Source of the DNA: Chloroflexota bacterium
GTDB taxonomy: Bacteria; Chloroflexota; Anaerolineae; 4572-78
Direction: 5' to 3'
DNA length: 11,529 nucleotides
Assembly: GCA_024278015.1 (NCBI GenBank)
Contig: JAJRUC010000132.1
Coordinates: forward strand, 1 to 11,529
This document shows positions 5,953 to 11,529 of the stretch, in pieces. Position 1 is the first letter of the stretch; each line of letters opens with the position of its first letter. The notes under the pieces are model-generated. The model searched no databases. It was not told where the DNA came from and saw nothing but the letters and a program-made list of their open reading frames with translations. The position numbers and the translations under genes are program-made.

Positions 5953-6726
5953 ATGCGCGGGATGTCTAACAAAACAGCAACCATCTTTCTGATACTGGTC
6001 GTTGGGTTAACAATGCTCACCTTCCTGTGTTACGCCGCCATTTTTATTGTGCCGGAAATACCGTTTAACCCGTATCGCCCCAGTTACGCCACCGCCCGGG
6101 CCGAAGCGGCCATAGCGGCCTTGCAGCCCCCGGCGCAGGTGAACAACATCAGCACCGCAACCGCTACCTCTGTCTTTGGCCCCACCTGGACGCCCACCAA
6201 TACGCCGGTGCCAACGCAAACCCCCACCCCCACCGAAACCCGCACCCCCACGCCCACCAGTTCGCCCACGCCCACCAGCACCCCCTTCCCCACCAAAACA
6301 CCTACGCCCACCGATACCCCGCTGCCGCCCACGCCCACCACGCCCCCCACGGCTACCCCGCCCCCCCTTTACACCGTCGGTCGGATAGAAACGGAAAACA
6401 ATTGCTCTGTGGTGCGAATTTTGGGCATTGTCAGGGATGCCAAAGGACTCCCTCTGGCTGGCGTAACCATGCAGGTAGGCGAAGTTGGCGTGGCGGGCAG
6501 CGTGTTCAACACCAGCCCGTCTGATGCCAACGGCCGCTATGTGTGGGATTTCGGCGCGCCCGATAAAAACGCGCACACCTGGTTTGTCGTTCCGTTGGAA
6601 AACGGCCAACCGGCCGTAAACCGCTACGAATTTGCCACCGATTCAAAAGACGTGTGCGACTCATTCGCCAGCGTGCAAATTACCACCATCGACTGGCAGC
6701 GCCGCCCGGACATTGTGTCGCCGTAG
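5953..6726 (+). CDS. Membrane-anchored protein with Thr-Pro linker and C-terminal beta-sandwich domain
   Basis: A 257-aa surface protein. One hydrophobic segment (about 10-33, TIFLILVVGLTMLTFLCYAAIFIV) serves as signal anchor. After an Ala-rich stretch comes a long low-complexity linker of TPTPT-type repeats (about 78-137), commonly seen in Chloroflexota exported proteins. The C-terminal domain (about 140-257) has the carboxypeptidase-regulatory-like pattern GIVRDAKGLPLAGVTMQVGE...DANGRYVWDFGAP, an Ig-like fold often used for binding; C151 and C235 could form a disulfide. No enzymatic motif is visible. The start ATG has a strong AAGGAGG 8 nt upstream; an in-frame TTG at 5920 lies within the intercistronic hairpin and is rejected. 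It follows the 439-aa gene by 60 nt, likely in the same transcript, and is followed by a terminator hairpin. The function is unknown; a cell-surface structural or ligand-binding role is inference. Confidence 0.85.
   Translation: MRGMSNKTATIFLILVVGLTMLTFLCYAAIFIVPEIPFNPYRPSYATARAEAAIAALQPPAQVNNISTATATSVFGPTWTPTNTPVPTQTPTPTETRTPTPTSSPTPTSTPFPTKTPTPTDTPLPPTPTTPPTATPPPLYTVGRIETENNCSVVRILGIVRDAKGLPLAGVTMQVGEVGVAGSVFNTSPSDANGRYVWDFGAPDKNAHTWFVVPLENGQPAVNRYEFATDSKDVCDSFASVQITTIDWQRRPDIVSP
6184..6363 (+). repeat. Thr-Pro low-complexity coding repeat
   Basis: About 60 codons of imperfect ACC/CCC/ACG alternation encode the TPTPT linker (residues 78-137). Such tracts expand and contract by slippage, so length may vary between strains and assemblies. 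Confidence 0.8.
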
Positions 6727-6771
6727 ATGGTTGATTAGCAATTGGCGAAATGAACCGTCAACACAACCTGA

Positions 6772-6808
6772 CGTAGGGGCATATTGCAACGTGCCCCTAC
6801 TTGTTTTT
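6772..6808 (+). terminator. Rho-independent terminator built on a dispersed palindrome (copy 1)
   Basis: GTAGGGGCA (6773-6781) pairs with TGCCCCTAC (6792-6800), 10-nt loop, followed by TTGTTTTT (6801-6808). It lies 46 nt after the stop of the Thr-Pro-linker gene. The stretch 6772-6800 matches 8414-8442 except at three adjacent loop-side bases. Confidence 0.75.
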
Positions 6809-6812
6809 GCAT

Positions 6813-6852
6813 TGGCGATTGGAAATTCTTGTCACCGAATCTCCAATCGCCA
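6813..6852. repeat. 16-bp hairpin between convergent genes
   Basis: TGGCGATTGGAAATTC (6813-6828) pairs with 6837-6852 with a single mismatch, over an 8-nt loop. It ends 1 nt before the stop codon of the minus-strand methyltransferase gene (6854). Likely a terminator or mRNA-end stabiliser for the leftward transcript, though no T-run follows on that strand. Confidence 0.6.
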
Positions 6853-6853
6853 C

Positions 6854-8065
6854 CTAACCGATGTTCTCCCGTTCCCCCACAGGCTCGCACAGCAAAGCCA
6901 GATGATCATCCTGAATTTTCAACAGAATCAACGTCCTTTCAAGGCCCGTTTTGGCCGGCTTCAGTTTTCGATGAAAAACTTCCGGCTTTAGGCCCGCGCC
7001 CCGTTGTTTAACATTCACCCGGCTAATGTGATTCTCTTTTAAATACCGATTGATGCGCTTGAGCCTTAACGGCAGGCGGGCCAGAATGTGGTAGCCCCGC
7101 CCCCAGGGCGTGGGGTCAATTGCCGGCCCGCTTAAATAGGCCAACCGCTCATCCAGCCGATGCAGCCCCAACCGCGCCCCAAGCTGGGCCACCAGCCCGG
7201 CCCGAATAACAGCCCCGTCCGGCTCGAAGATGAAATCAGTCAATGGAGCAAGGGGGCAGTCATCGCTTTCAGCATCGGTCAGGGAAAGGCCGTGGGGCAG
7301 CAGGGTGGCCCGCCGCCGCACCCCCGGCGTGGACAGGCCGTTGCTCCACAGCACCGCTTCTTTCACCGCCCCCCCCAGCGAAACAACCTCCACCTCGGCG
7401 GCCTGGGGGATGGCCTTAAAATCAAGGCCCGGCCCCACTTTTACGCCCATCGGCAAGCCGGAAAAACAAGCCAGTAATTTGAACAACGGCGGCTGATAAT
7501 CATACGGAGAAAACGTGCGCCTGCCCGCCGCTGTCCGGCGGGCGGGGTCGGCAAACAGGGCCTTGATACGGCCGCCCGCAAACGGCAAGCGCAGGGCATC
7601 GGCTTGCGCAAAACGCGCCCCGGATTCCAGGCCGCACACCGCCGCGTTGTGCCGGGCCAGCGCCAAACGCAGCGGATTCAGGTCGACGGCCCAAACCGCG
7701 CCCGCCGTTTGGGCCAGTTCCAGCAAATCGCCGCCCAGCCCGCAGCCCAAATCTGCCACGCAGCCAAAGCCCGCATAGCGGGCCGCCCGATGCCGGGCCA
7801 CCGGCCAGGGTGTGGCCTGCTCCAGCGCGTCTCGCGCAAAGAGCATCCGGGCGGCCTGCCTGAATTTTTGCGCCCCCCGACGGCGCAGCAAAACCTGCTC
7901 AATCACTGCCGCCGCCTCGTCAGCCGAAAGATGACGGCGCAAGGCTTGCACATCGCCCGGCAAGGAGGCAGGAGACAGCGGCAGGTCGGCGGCGAGAGAA
8001 AGCCGGCCCCGCCCCCGCTCAGATAGCAAAAACCGGAGTGTTGTTTCGGTTAATTGAAAAGTCAT
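6854..8065 (-). CDS. Class I SAM-dependent methyltransferase with C-terminal THUMP-like domain
   Basis: A 403-aa predicted methyltransferase, likely acting on RNA. Residues 1-95 are a helical N-terminal region. The Rossmann methyltransferase core follows: motif I VADLGCGLGGD (103-113) for S-adenosylmethionine, an acidic end of strand two (AVDLNPLRLALARHN, 126-140), and FADPARRTAAGRR (171-183) at the motif IV position. The C-terminal portion (about 322-395; YHILARLPLRLKRINRYL, VNVKQRGAGLKPEVFHRKLK) resembles the THUMP-like domain (Pfam PF18096) found after such methyltransferases in Chloroflexota, Actinobacteria and Bacteroidetes; its Lys/Arg richness fits RNA binding. The target is not established. 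The ATG has no good Shine-Dalgarno sequence, so a leaderless or weakly initiated message is possible. It is transcribed alone, divergent from the PspC gene across a 93-nt AT-rich gap. A palindrome (7523-7543) is embedded in frame at residues 175-181. Confidence 0.88.
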   Translation of the reverse strand: MTFQLTETTLRFLLSERGRGRLSLAADLPLSPASLPGDVQALRRHLSADEAAAVIEQVLLRRRGAQKFRQAARMLFARDALEQATPWPVARHRAARYAGFGCVADLGCGLGGDLLELAQTAGAVWAVDLNPLRLALARHNAAVCGLESGARFAQADALRLPFAGGRIKALFADPARRTAAGRRTFSPYDYQPPLFKLLACFSGLPMGVKVGPGLDFKAIPQAAEVEVVSLGGAVKEAVLWSNGLSTPGVRRRATLLPHGLSLTDAESDDCPLAPLTDFIFEPDGAVIRAGLVAQLGARLGLHRLDERLAYLSGPAIDPTPWGRGYHILARLPLRLKRINRYLKENHISRVNVKQRGAGLKPEVFHRKLKPAKTGLERTLILLKIQDDHLALLCEPVGERENIG

Positions 8066-8113
8066 GCAACAAATTCAATGATTTTGCGTATTAATTAATA
8101 AATTGAAAGAGAT

Positions 8114-8133
8114 ACCGGCCGCAAACAGCCGGT
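8114..8133 (+). other. Short hairpin in the PspC-gene leader
   Basis: ACCGGC (8114-8119) and GCCGGT (8128-8133) form a 6-bp stem over an 8-nt loop, 12 nt before the AAAGGAG of the PspC gene. The AT-rich stretch 8070-8110 before it probably holds the divergent promoters, but I could not assign them. Confidence 0.35.
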
Positions 8134-8158
8134 TAGCCAATAGACAAAGGAGACAGCA

Positions 8159-8362
8159 ATGTCCAGCGACATAAAACGTTTGTACCGTTCTACCGATGAC
8201 CAAATGATTGGCGGGGTGTGCGCCGGCCTGGCCGACTACTTCAGCATTGACCCCACCCTCGTGCGCCTGTTGTTTGTGTTTTTGGCGTTGGCCGGCGGAC
8301 CGGGATTTTTGATTTACCTGATTATGTGGATTGTCATCCCGGAAAAACCGGTCGTTGCCTAA
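8159..8362 (+). CDS. Small PspC-domain membrane protein
   Basis: A 67-aa protein that is essentially a complete PspC domain. KRLYRSTDDQMIGGVCAGLADYFSIDPTLVRLLFVFLAL is the family signature, with the GVCAGLADYF core at 19-28 followed by a membrane helix (about 35-60). PspC in E. coli is an inner-membrane sensor of envelope stress that activates the phage-shock response; stand-alone PspC-domain proteins in other phyla have little-defined roles. AAAGGAG sits 6 nt before the ATG. It is a single-gene unit between two minus-strand genes, with a palindrome and a terminator downstream. No pspA or pspB is nearby, so its partner here is unknown. Confidence 0.93.
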   Translation: MSSDIKRLYRSTDDQMIGGVCAGLADYFSIDPTLVRLLFVFLALAGGPGFLIYLIMWIVIPEKPVVA

Positions 8363-8413
8363 TGCAAAATCAACAATCATTTTTGTGTGGTTAAAATATG
8401 TCGATGCGCTCAC

Positions 8414-8443
8414 CGTAGGGGCACGCTGCAACGTGCCCCTACG
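8414..8443. repeat. Dispersed palindrome (copy 2)
   Basis: CGTAGGGGCACG (8414-8425) and its perfect complement (8432-8443) flank the 6-nt loop CTGCAA. It is a near-identical copy of the 6772-6800 sequence, and lies 51 nt after the PspC stop. No T-run follows this copy. It is a REP-like element by appearance. Confidence 0.75.
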
Positions 8444-8514
8444 ACATTTCGGGTTGTCTCCCTCAAACGAATATCCCGGTTGGTTCTGCACCAAGCCTCC
8501 GCTTTCGGGCACAG

Positions 8515-8548
8515 CGCGTCCACCTGGTAGAAAGCGGGCGCGTTTTTT
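8515..8548 (+). terminator. Rho-independent terminator after the PspC gene
   Basis: CGCGTCC (8515-8521) pairs with GGGCGCG (8536-8542, one G-U) and is followed at once by six T (8543-8548). A competing outer stem, CCGCTTTC with GAAAGCGG, overlaps it. The T-run overlaps the stop codon of the convergent kinase gene. Confidence 0.65.
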
Positions 8549-9350
8549 ATTCGATGGTGACGGCCGCCGGGTCGAAATCGGGTTGGGGGTACTGGCTGTT
8601 CAACCCCTGCAATGTCTCCACAATTACCCGGCCAATGACCAGGTTACGATACCATTTTCGGTTGGCGGGCACAATGTACCAGGGCGCCCACTCCGTGCTG
8701 GTTTTTGAAAGAACATCCTCGTAGGCTTTCATGTATTCCGGCCACAGTTTTCGCTGTTCCAGGTCTGCCGGGTTGAACTTCCAGTGCTTTTGCGGTTCAT
8801 CCAGCCGGGCTTGCAGGCGGGCTTTCTGTTCGTCCGGGCTGAGGTGCAAAAAGAATTTGAGGATGGTTGTGCCTTCGTCGGCCAGCATTTTTTCAAAGGC
8901 GACGATGTGTTCAAACCGCTTCGACCACACCCCTTCCGGGGCCAGATTGTTGACCCGCACCACCAGCACATCTTCGTAATGGCTGCGGTTGAAGATGGTA
9001 ATTTGCCCCTTGCCCGGCGCATGTTGATGCACGCGCCACAGATAATCATGAGCCAGTTCCAGAGCGCTCGGTTTCTTGAAGCTGACCACCGAAACCCCCT
9101 GCGGGTTGACCCCCTCAAACACGTGCCGCACCGTGCCGTCTTTGCCCCCGGCATCCATAGCCTGCAACACAATCAGAATTTTGTGTTTGCCTTCGGCGTA
9201 CAGCCGTTCCTGCAACGCTTCCAGTTGCCCGTTCAGCGCCCGAAGTTGTTTTCCGCCGGCCTTCTTTCCTGCGGGCAGGCCGCTTTTATCGGCAGGATTC
9301 CACTCACCCAGTTTAATTTGCTGCCCCGGTTTAACCCGATACTGTTCCAT
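8547..9350 (-). CDS. ppk2: Polyphosphate kinase 2 family polyphosphate:nucleotide phosphotransferase
   Basis: A 267-aa cytoplasmic kinase that transfers phosphate between polyphosphate and nucleotides. Key motifs: Walker A DAGGKDGT (66-73) with K70, the Walker B region IFNRSHYEDVLVVRV (119-133), and a lid segment KHWKFNPADLEQRKLW (188-203). The length and a basic N-terminus (MEQYRVKPGQQIKLGEW) fit the single-domain TIGR03709 group, some members of which (class III) phosphorylate both AMP and ADP; the substrate class cannot be proved from sequence here. The chosen ATG has AAAGGAG 10 nt and GGTGG 4 nt upstream; an in-frame ATG 12 codons earlier has no ribosome site. It is transcribed alone, divergent from the SpoIID fusion gene. 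No ppk1 or ppx is in the window. Confidence 0.95.
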   Translation of the reverse strand: MEQYRVKPGQQIKLGEWNPADKSGLPAGKKAGGKQLRALNGQLEALQERLYAEGKHKILIVLQAMDAGGKDGTVRHVFEGVNPQGVSVVSFKKPSALELAHDYLWRVHQHAPGKGQITIFNRSHYEDVLVVRVNNLAPEGVWSKRFEHIVAFEKMLADEGTTILKFFLHLSPDEQKARLQARLDEPQKHWKFNPADLEQRKLWPEYMKAYEDVLSKTSTEWAPWYIVPANRKWYRNLVIGRVIVETLQGLNSQYPQPDFDPAAVTIE

Positions 9351-9386
9351 ATTTCCACCTCTCCTTTCAGTGTATGATAAAACCAT

Positions 9387-9415
9387 TTTACCACAAATTG
9401 AAAATCGGTTATAAT
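9387..9415 (+). promoter_or_regulatory. Promoter for the glycoside hydrolase-SpoIID gene
   Basis: TTTACC (9387-9392), a 17-bp spacer and a perfect TATAAT (9410-9415) lie 35 nt before the start at 9450, giving a leader of roughly 28 nt. The 99-nt AT-rich gap is shared with the divergent ppk2, whose own promoter I could not place. Confidence 0.55.
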
Positions 9416-9449
9416 ATTTACATAAGGACGCGCGCCCTCAGGAGGTTTC

Positions 9450-11529
9450 ATGCGACGGCCCGGCATTGTGGCCCCCCCCGGCACCCCCACCGATGTGAAT
9501 TTAATGCTCGGTTGGCGGCCGGGAGCCATAACGTGTTACTATCAATATCTGCGCCAAAACCATGTCTTTGAATACAAGGCGCAAAACCCCCAGGCGACCA
9601 TCATCGTCCGTTTTCCGCACCCTCAAAACTGGTATACCAACCCGGAACAAACAGCAGTGCAATACGCCAAAACCATCGCCGGCCGCTGGAACGAACTGCG
9701 CCCCCTGAATCCATACATCATTTTCGCCAACGAAATGAATCTGTACTATGAAAACGGCGACTCCGACCAGGGTAATCAACCTCTGTACGAAACCGAACAA
9801 TTTCTGAAAAGGGTGGGCGGGTGGATTAGCCGCACGGCCCAACTCATCAAAAATCTGGCCCCGGATATGAGGCTGGTTACGCCCCCCTTCTCGCCGGGCC
9901 GCCACGATGACGGCGCGCCCGATGACCGGGGCCGCATCACCGAAGGCTTTGCCGCCTACGACTTTCTGGCCGAAGCCATCCGCACCTACTTTGACAACAC
10001 CCTGGCCTACCACGCCCGTTGGGGCGACATCAACGGCTCGGACAAAACCCGCCTGCAAGACCCCCAAACCGCAAGCTGGTACGCCTTTCGCTGGCGGCGG
10101 CTGCTGGCTATGTGCCAAACCCGCTACAACCTTCGCGCCAAAATCATCATCGATGAAGCGGCCAATTACGCTGCCTACGACCCCGACTTTTTTGAGCAAA
10201 TCATCTATTTTGGCCAACAAGCCCTGCAAGACCCGCGCGTGCCGGCCCTGACCTTCTTTATTTGGGAAGACCCCGCCTTCAGCCCCGGCAATATTTTTAA
10301 CGTATGGACGCAGTACATCCCCAATCTGGCGGATTTCACCCGTCGACTGGCGGAACAGCCGGACATTATCCCCGCCGCCGGGGCAATAACGGACGTTCCG
10401 GGCGTGCCCGCCGCGCCGGCCACGCCCTCCGGCCAATCTCCCGCCGATGCGCGGTTCGGCGGGCCGTCCGTCCGGGTGCTGTTCAACGACGGCCGCATTG
10501 AAACGATGACCCTGGAAACCTACCTGCGGGCCGTCGTTCCGGCAGAGGTGCCGGCCTCGTGGCGCGCCGAAGCGTTGAAAGCGCAAACCGTGGCCGCCCG
10601 CTCTTACGCCGCCAACGCCATCCGGCGGGCGCGCTACGTGGGCCGGGCCTTCGATATCCGGGCCAACCCCGACGTTCACCAAAACTATCGCAGCGACAAG
10701 GTTCACCCCGCCACCGACGCCGCCGTTTTAGCCACGCAGGGGCTGGTGCTGACCTACAACAAACAACCCATCGACGCCGTCTATTCGGCCAATTGCGGCG
10801 GGCACACCTTCAACAGCGAAGACGTGTTCAAAAAACCGGATGGTTCGCCCGCCGACCCGACGCCCTATTTGCGCGGCGTGCCCTGCCCGGCCCCCGGCCC
10901 CAAAAACGGCCACGGGGTGGGCCTGTGCCAGTACGGGGCCAACGCCCTGGCCCAAATGGGCCTGACCTTCGATAAAATTCTGGCCCACTATTATCAAAAC
11001 GCCCCCCTGGCTTCGTGGCAGTTCGATGAGCAAGCCTATAGCAATCATGCGGAGGAAATAATGGCTGCAACCGAAAACTGGTCTGTCAAAATCAAACGCG
11101 CTCCCGGCTTCCCGGTCATTGTCGGCAATCTGGCCGATAAACCGGACATTCCCATCACCGTGCAACCGCCCACCGGCCAAACCTTCACCGCCCGCAGCGG
11201 CACCAAGCTGGAATTCGGCAAGGGAGGCTTCGAGGCGATGGCCCCCACCCCCGGCCTGTACACCCTCTCTTTTCGGGGGCAAACCTTCAAGGTGCAAATG
11301 GACGGCCAAACCACCGTCCGGCTCGATTTCTCGCTGTCAAGCGATATGACCGCCCCGCCGGCCCGGAGCATCCTGAAAGGCGTGGTGGTTGACCAAAGCG
11401 GGCATCGGCTCAGCGGGCGCAGCGTAGAACTCCAGTCGCCAACGGGCAAATTGCAAACCCGAACCGCCCCGGACGGCAGCTTCATCTTCGAAAATCTGCC
11501 CGCCGGCACGTTTAATTTGGCGGTGCCGG
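9450..11529 (+). CDS. GH-A-like TIM barrel / SpoIID / regulatory-domain fusion protein, 3' end off window
   Basis: An open frame of at least 693 codons reaching the right edge without a stop. Residues 1-300 look like a clan GH-A-type TIM barrel: YIIFANEMN (89-97) gives an N94-E95 acid/base pair, and KIIIDEAANY (231-240) gives E236 as candidate nucleophile, then FFIWEDP (269-275) at the last strand. A Pro/Ala linker (304-335) leads to a SpoIID domain (about 340-520): the E366 of VVPAEVP, the AEALKAQTVAARSYA helix (373-387), SANCGGHT (447-454), PYLRGVPCP and GHGVGLCQYGA (487-497). SpoIID cleaves denuded peptidoglycan glycan strands in sporulation; relatives act in wall remodelling. A carboxypeptidase-regulatory-like domain begins near 640 (ILKGVVVDQSGHRLSG, PDGSFIFENLPAG). 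AGGAGG lies 4 nt before the ATG, and an in-frame TAA nine codons upstream excludes a longer start. No signal peptide is visible, which is odd for a wall enzyme. A large antisense frame here is a shadow. Confidence 0.87.
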   Translation, partial: MRRPGIVAPPGTPTDVNLMLGWRPGAITCYYQYLRQNHVFEYKAQNPQATIIVRFPHPQNWYTNPEQTAVQYAKTIAGRWNELRPLNPYIIFANEMNLYYENGDSDQGNQPLYETEQFLKRVGGWISRTAQLIKNLAPDMRLVTPPFSPGRHDDGAPDDRGRITEGFAAYDFLAEAIRTYFDNTLAYHARWGDINGSDKTRLQDPQTASWYAFRWRRLLAMCQTRYNLRAKIIIDEAANYAAYDPDFFEQIIYFGQQALQDPRVPALTFFIWEDPAFSPGNIFNVWTQYIPNLADFTRRLAEQPDIIPAAGAITDVPGVPAAPATPSGQSPADARFGGPSVRVLFNDGRIETMTLETYLRAVVPAEVPASWRAEALKAQTVAARSYAANAIRRARYVGRAFDIRANPDVHQNYRSDKVHPATDAAVLATQGLVLTYNKQPIDAVYSANCGGHTFNSEDVFKKPDGSPADPTPYLRGVPCPAPGPKNGHGVGLCQYGANALAQMGLTFDKILAHYYQNAPLASWQFDEQAYSNHAEEIMAATENWSVKIKRAPGFPVIVGNLADKPDIPITVQPPTGQTFTARSGTKLEFGKGGFEAMAPTPGLYTLSFRGQTFKVQMDGQTTVRLDFSLSSDMTAPPARSILKGVVVDQSGHRLSGRSVELQSPTGKLQTRTAPDGSFIFENLPAGTFNLAVP

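Noticed and set aside
6007..6609. Minus-strand frames opposite the Thr-Pro linker (Gly/Val/Arg repeats)
   Set aside because: They are the reverse reading of the TPTPT codon repeat; the plus strand has a signal anchor, a strong AAGGAGG and a domain pattern.
8363..8546. Possible small gene between the PspC gene and ppk2
   Set aside because: No frame with a ribosome site and protein-like sequence; the stretch is explained by the palindrome copy and the terminator.
9501..10706. 401-codon minus-strand open frame opposite the SpoIID fusion gene
   Set aside because: Shadow of a GC-rich gene; low-complexity Gly/Val/Arg translation, no ribosome site, and the plus frame has clear SpoIID motifs.

Overview
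The window looks like part of a Chloroflexota chromosome, probably Anaerolineae-like. The signs are GC-rich genes with clear Shine-Dalgarno sites, a secreted protein with a long Thr-Pro linker, a SAM methyltransferase with a THUMP-like tail, and intergenic gaps full of G/C-rich palindromes and MITE-like repeats. The taxonomic call is inference from protein style; there is no rRNA or other marker gene. Nothing indicates phage or plasmid, and I saw no tRNA, rRNA or CRISPR array.

Left arm (1-2859, all minus strand): a tight operon reading leftward, malQ (4-alpha-glucanotransferase), a GNAT acetyltransferase, then a LOG-family nucleotide phosphoribohydrolase that runs off the left edge. The first two genes overlap by 11 nt and the last two are 3 nt apart, so they are probably co-translated.

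Central gap (2860-3432): no gene, but dense structure: two hairpins with a CCCTAAAGGG core, a G-quadruplex motif, a 150-bp MITE-like element, then a roughly 34% GC stretch. That stretch holds four DnaA-box-like 9-mers in the same orientation at 20-21 bp steps, one of them the exact TTATCCACA, plus a fifth consensus box in reverse orientation lying on the -10 of a good sigma-70-type promoter. Genes point away from this gap on both sides. It is the most interesting non-coding signal here and a candidate replication origin or DnaA-controlled region.

Right of the gap (3433-6726, plus strand): three genes for exported or membrane-anchored proteins: a parvulin-type peptidyl-prolyl isomerase lipoprotein, an unrecognised 439-aa membrane-anchored helical protein, and a membrane-anchored protein with a Thr-Pro linker and a C-terminal beta-sandwich domain. 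A second MITE copy, in the same orientation as the first, sits between genes one and two, so the parvulin gene is bracketed by direct MITE copies. The run ends in a terminator hairpin.

Right end: a THUMP-like-domain methyltransferase (minus), a 67-aa PspC-domain protein (plus), a PPK2-family polyphosphate kinase (minus), and, divergent from it, a long open frame (9450 to the right edge, at least 693 codons). This last frame fuses a clan GH-A-like TIM barrel, a compact SpoIID domain and a carboxypeptidase-regulatory-like domain, with no visible signal peptide. It and the LOG gene are cut by the window edges.
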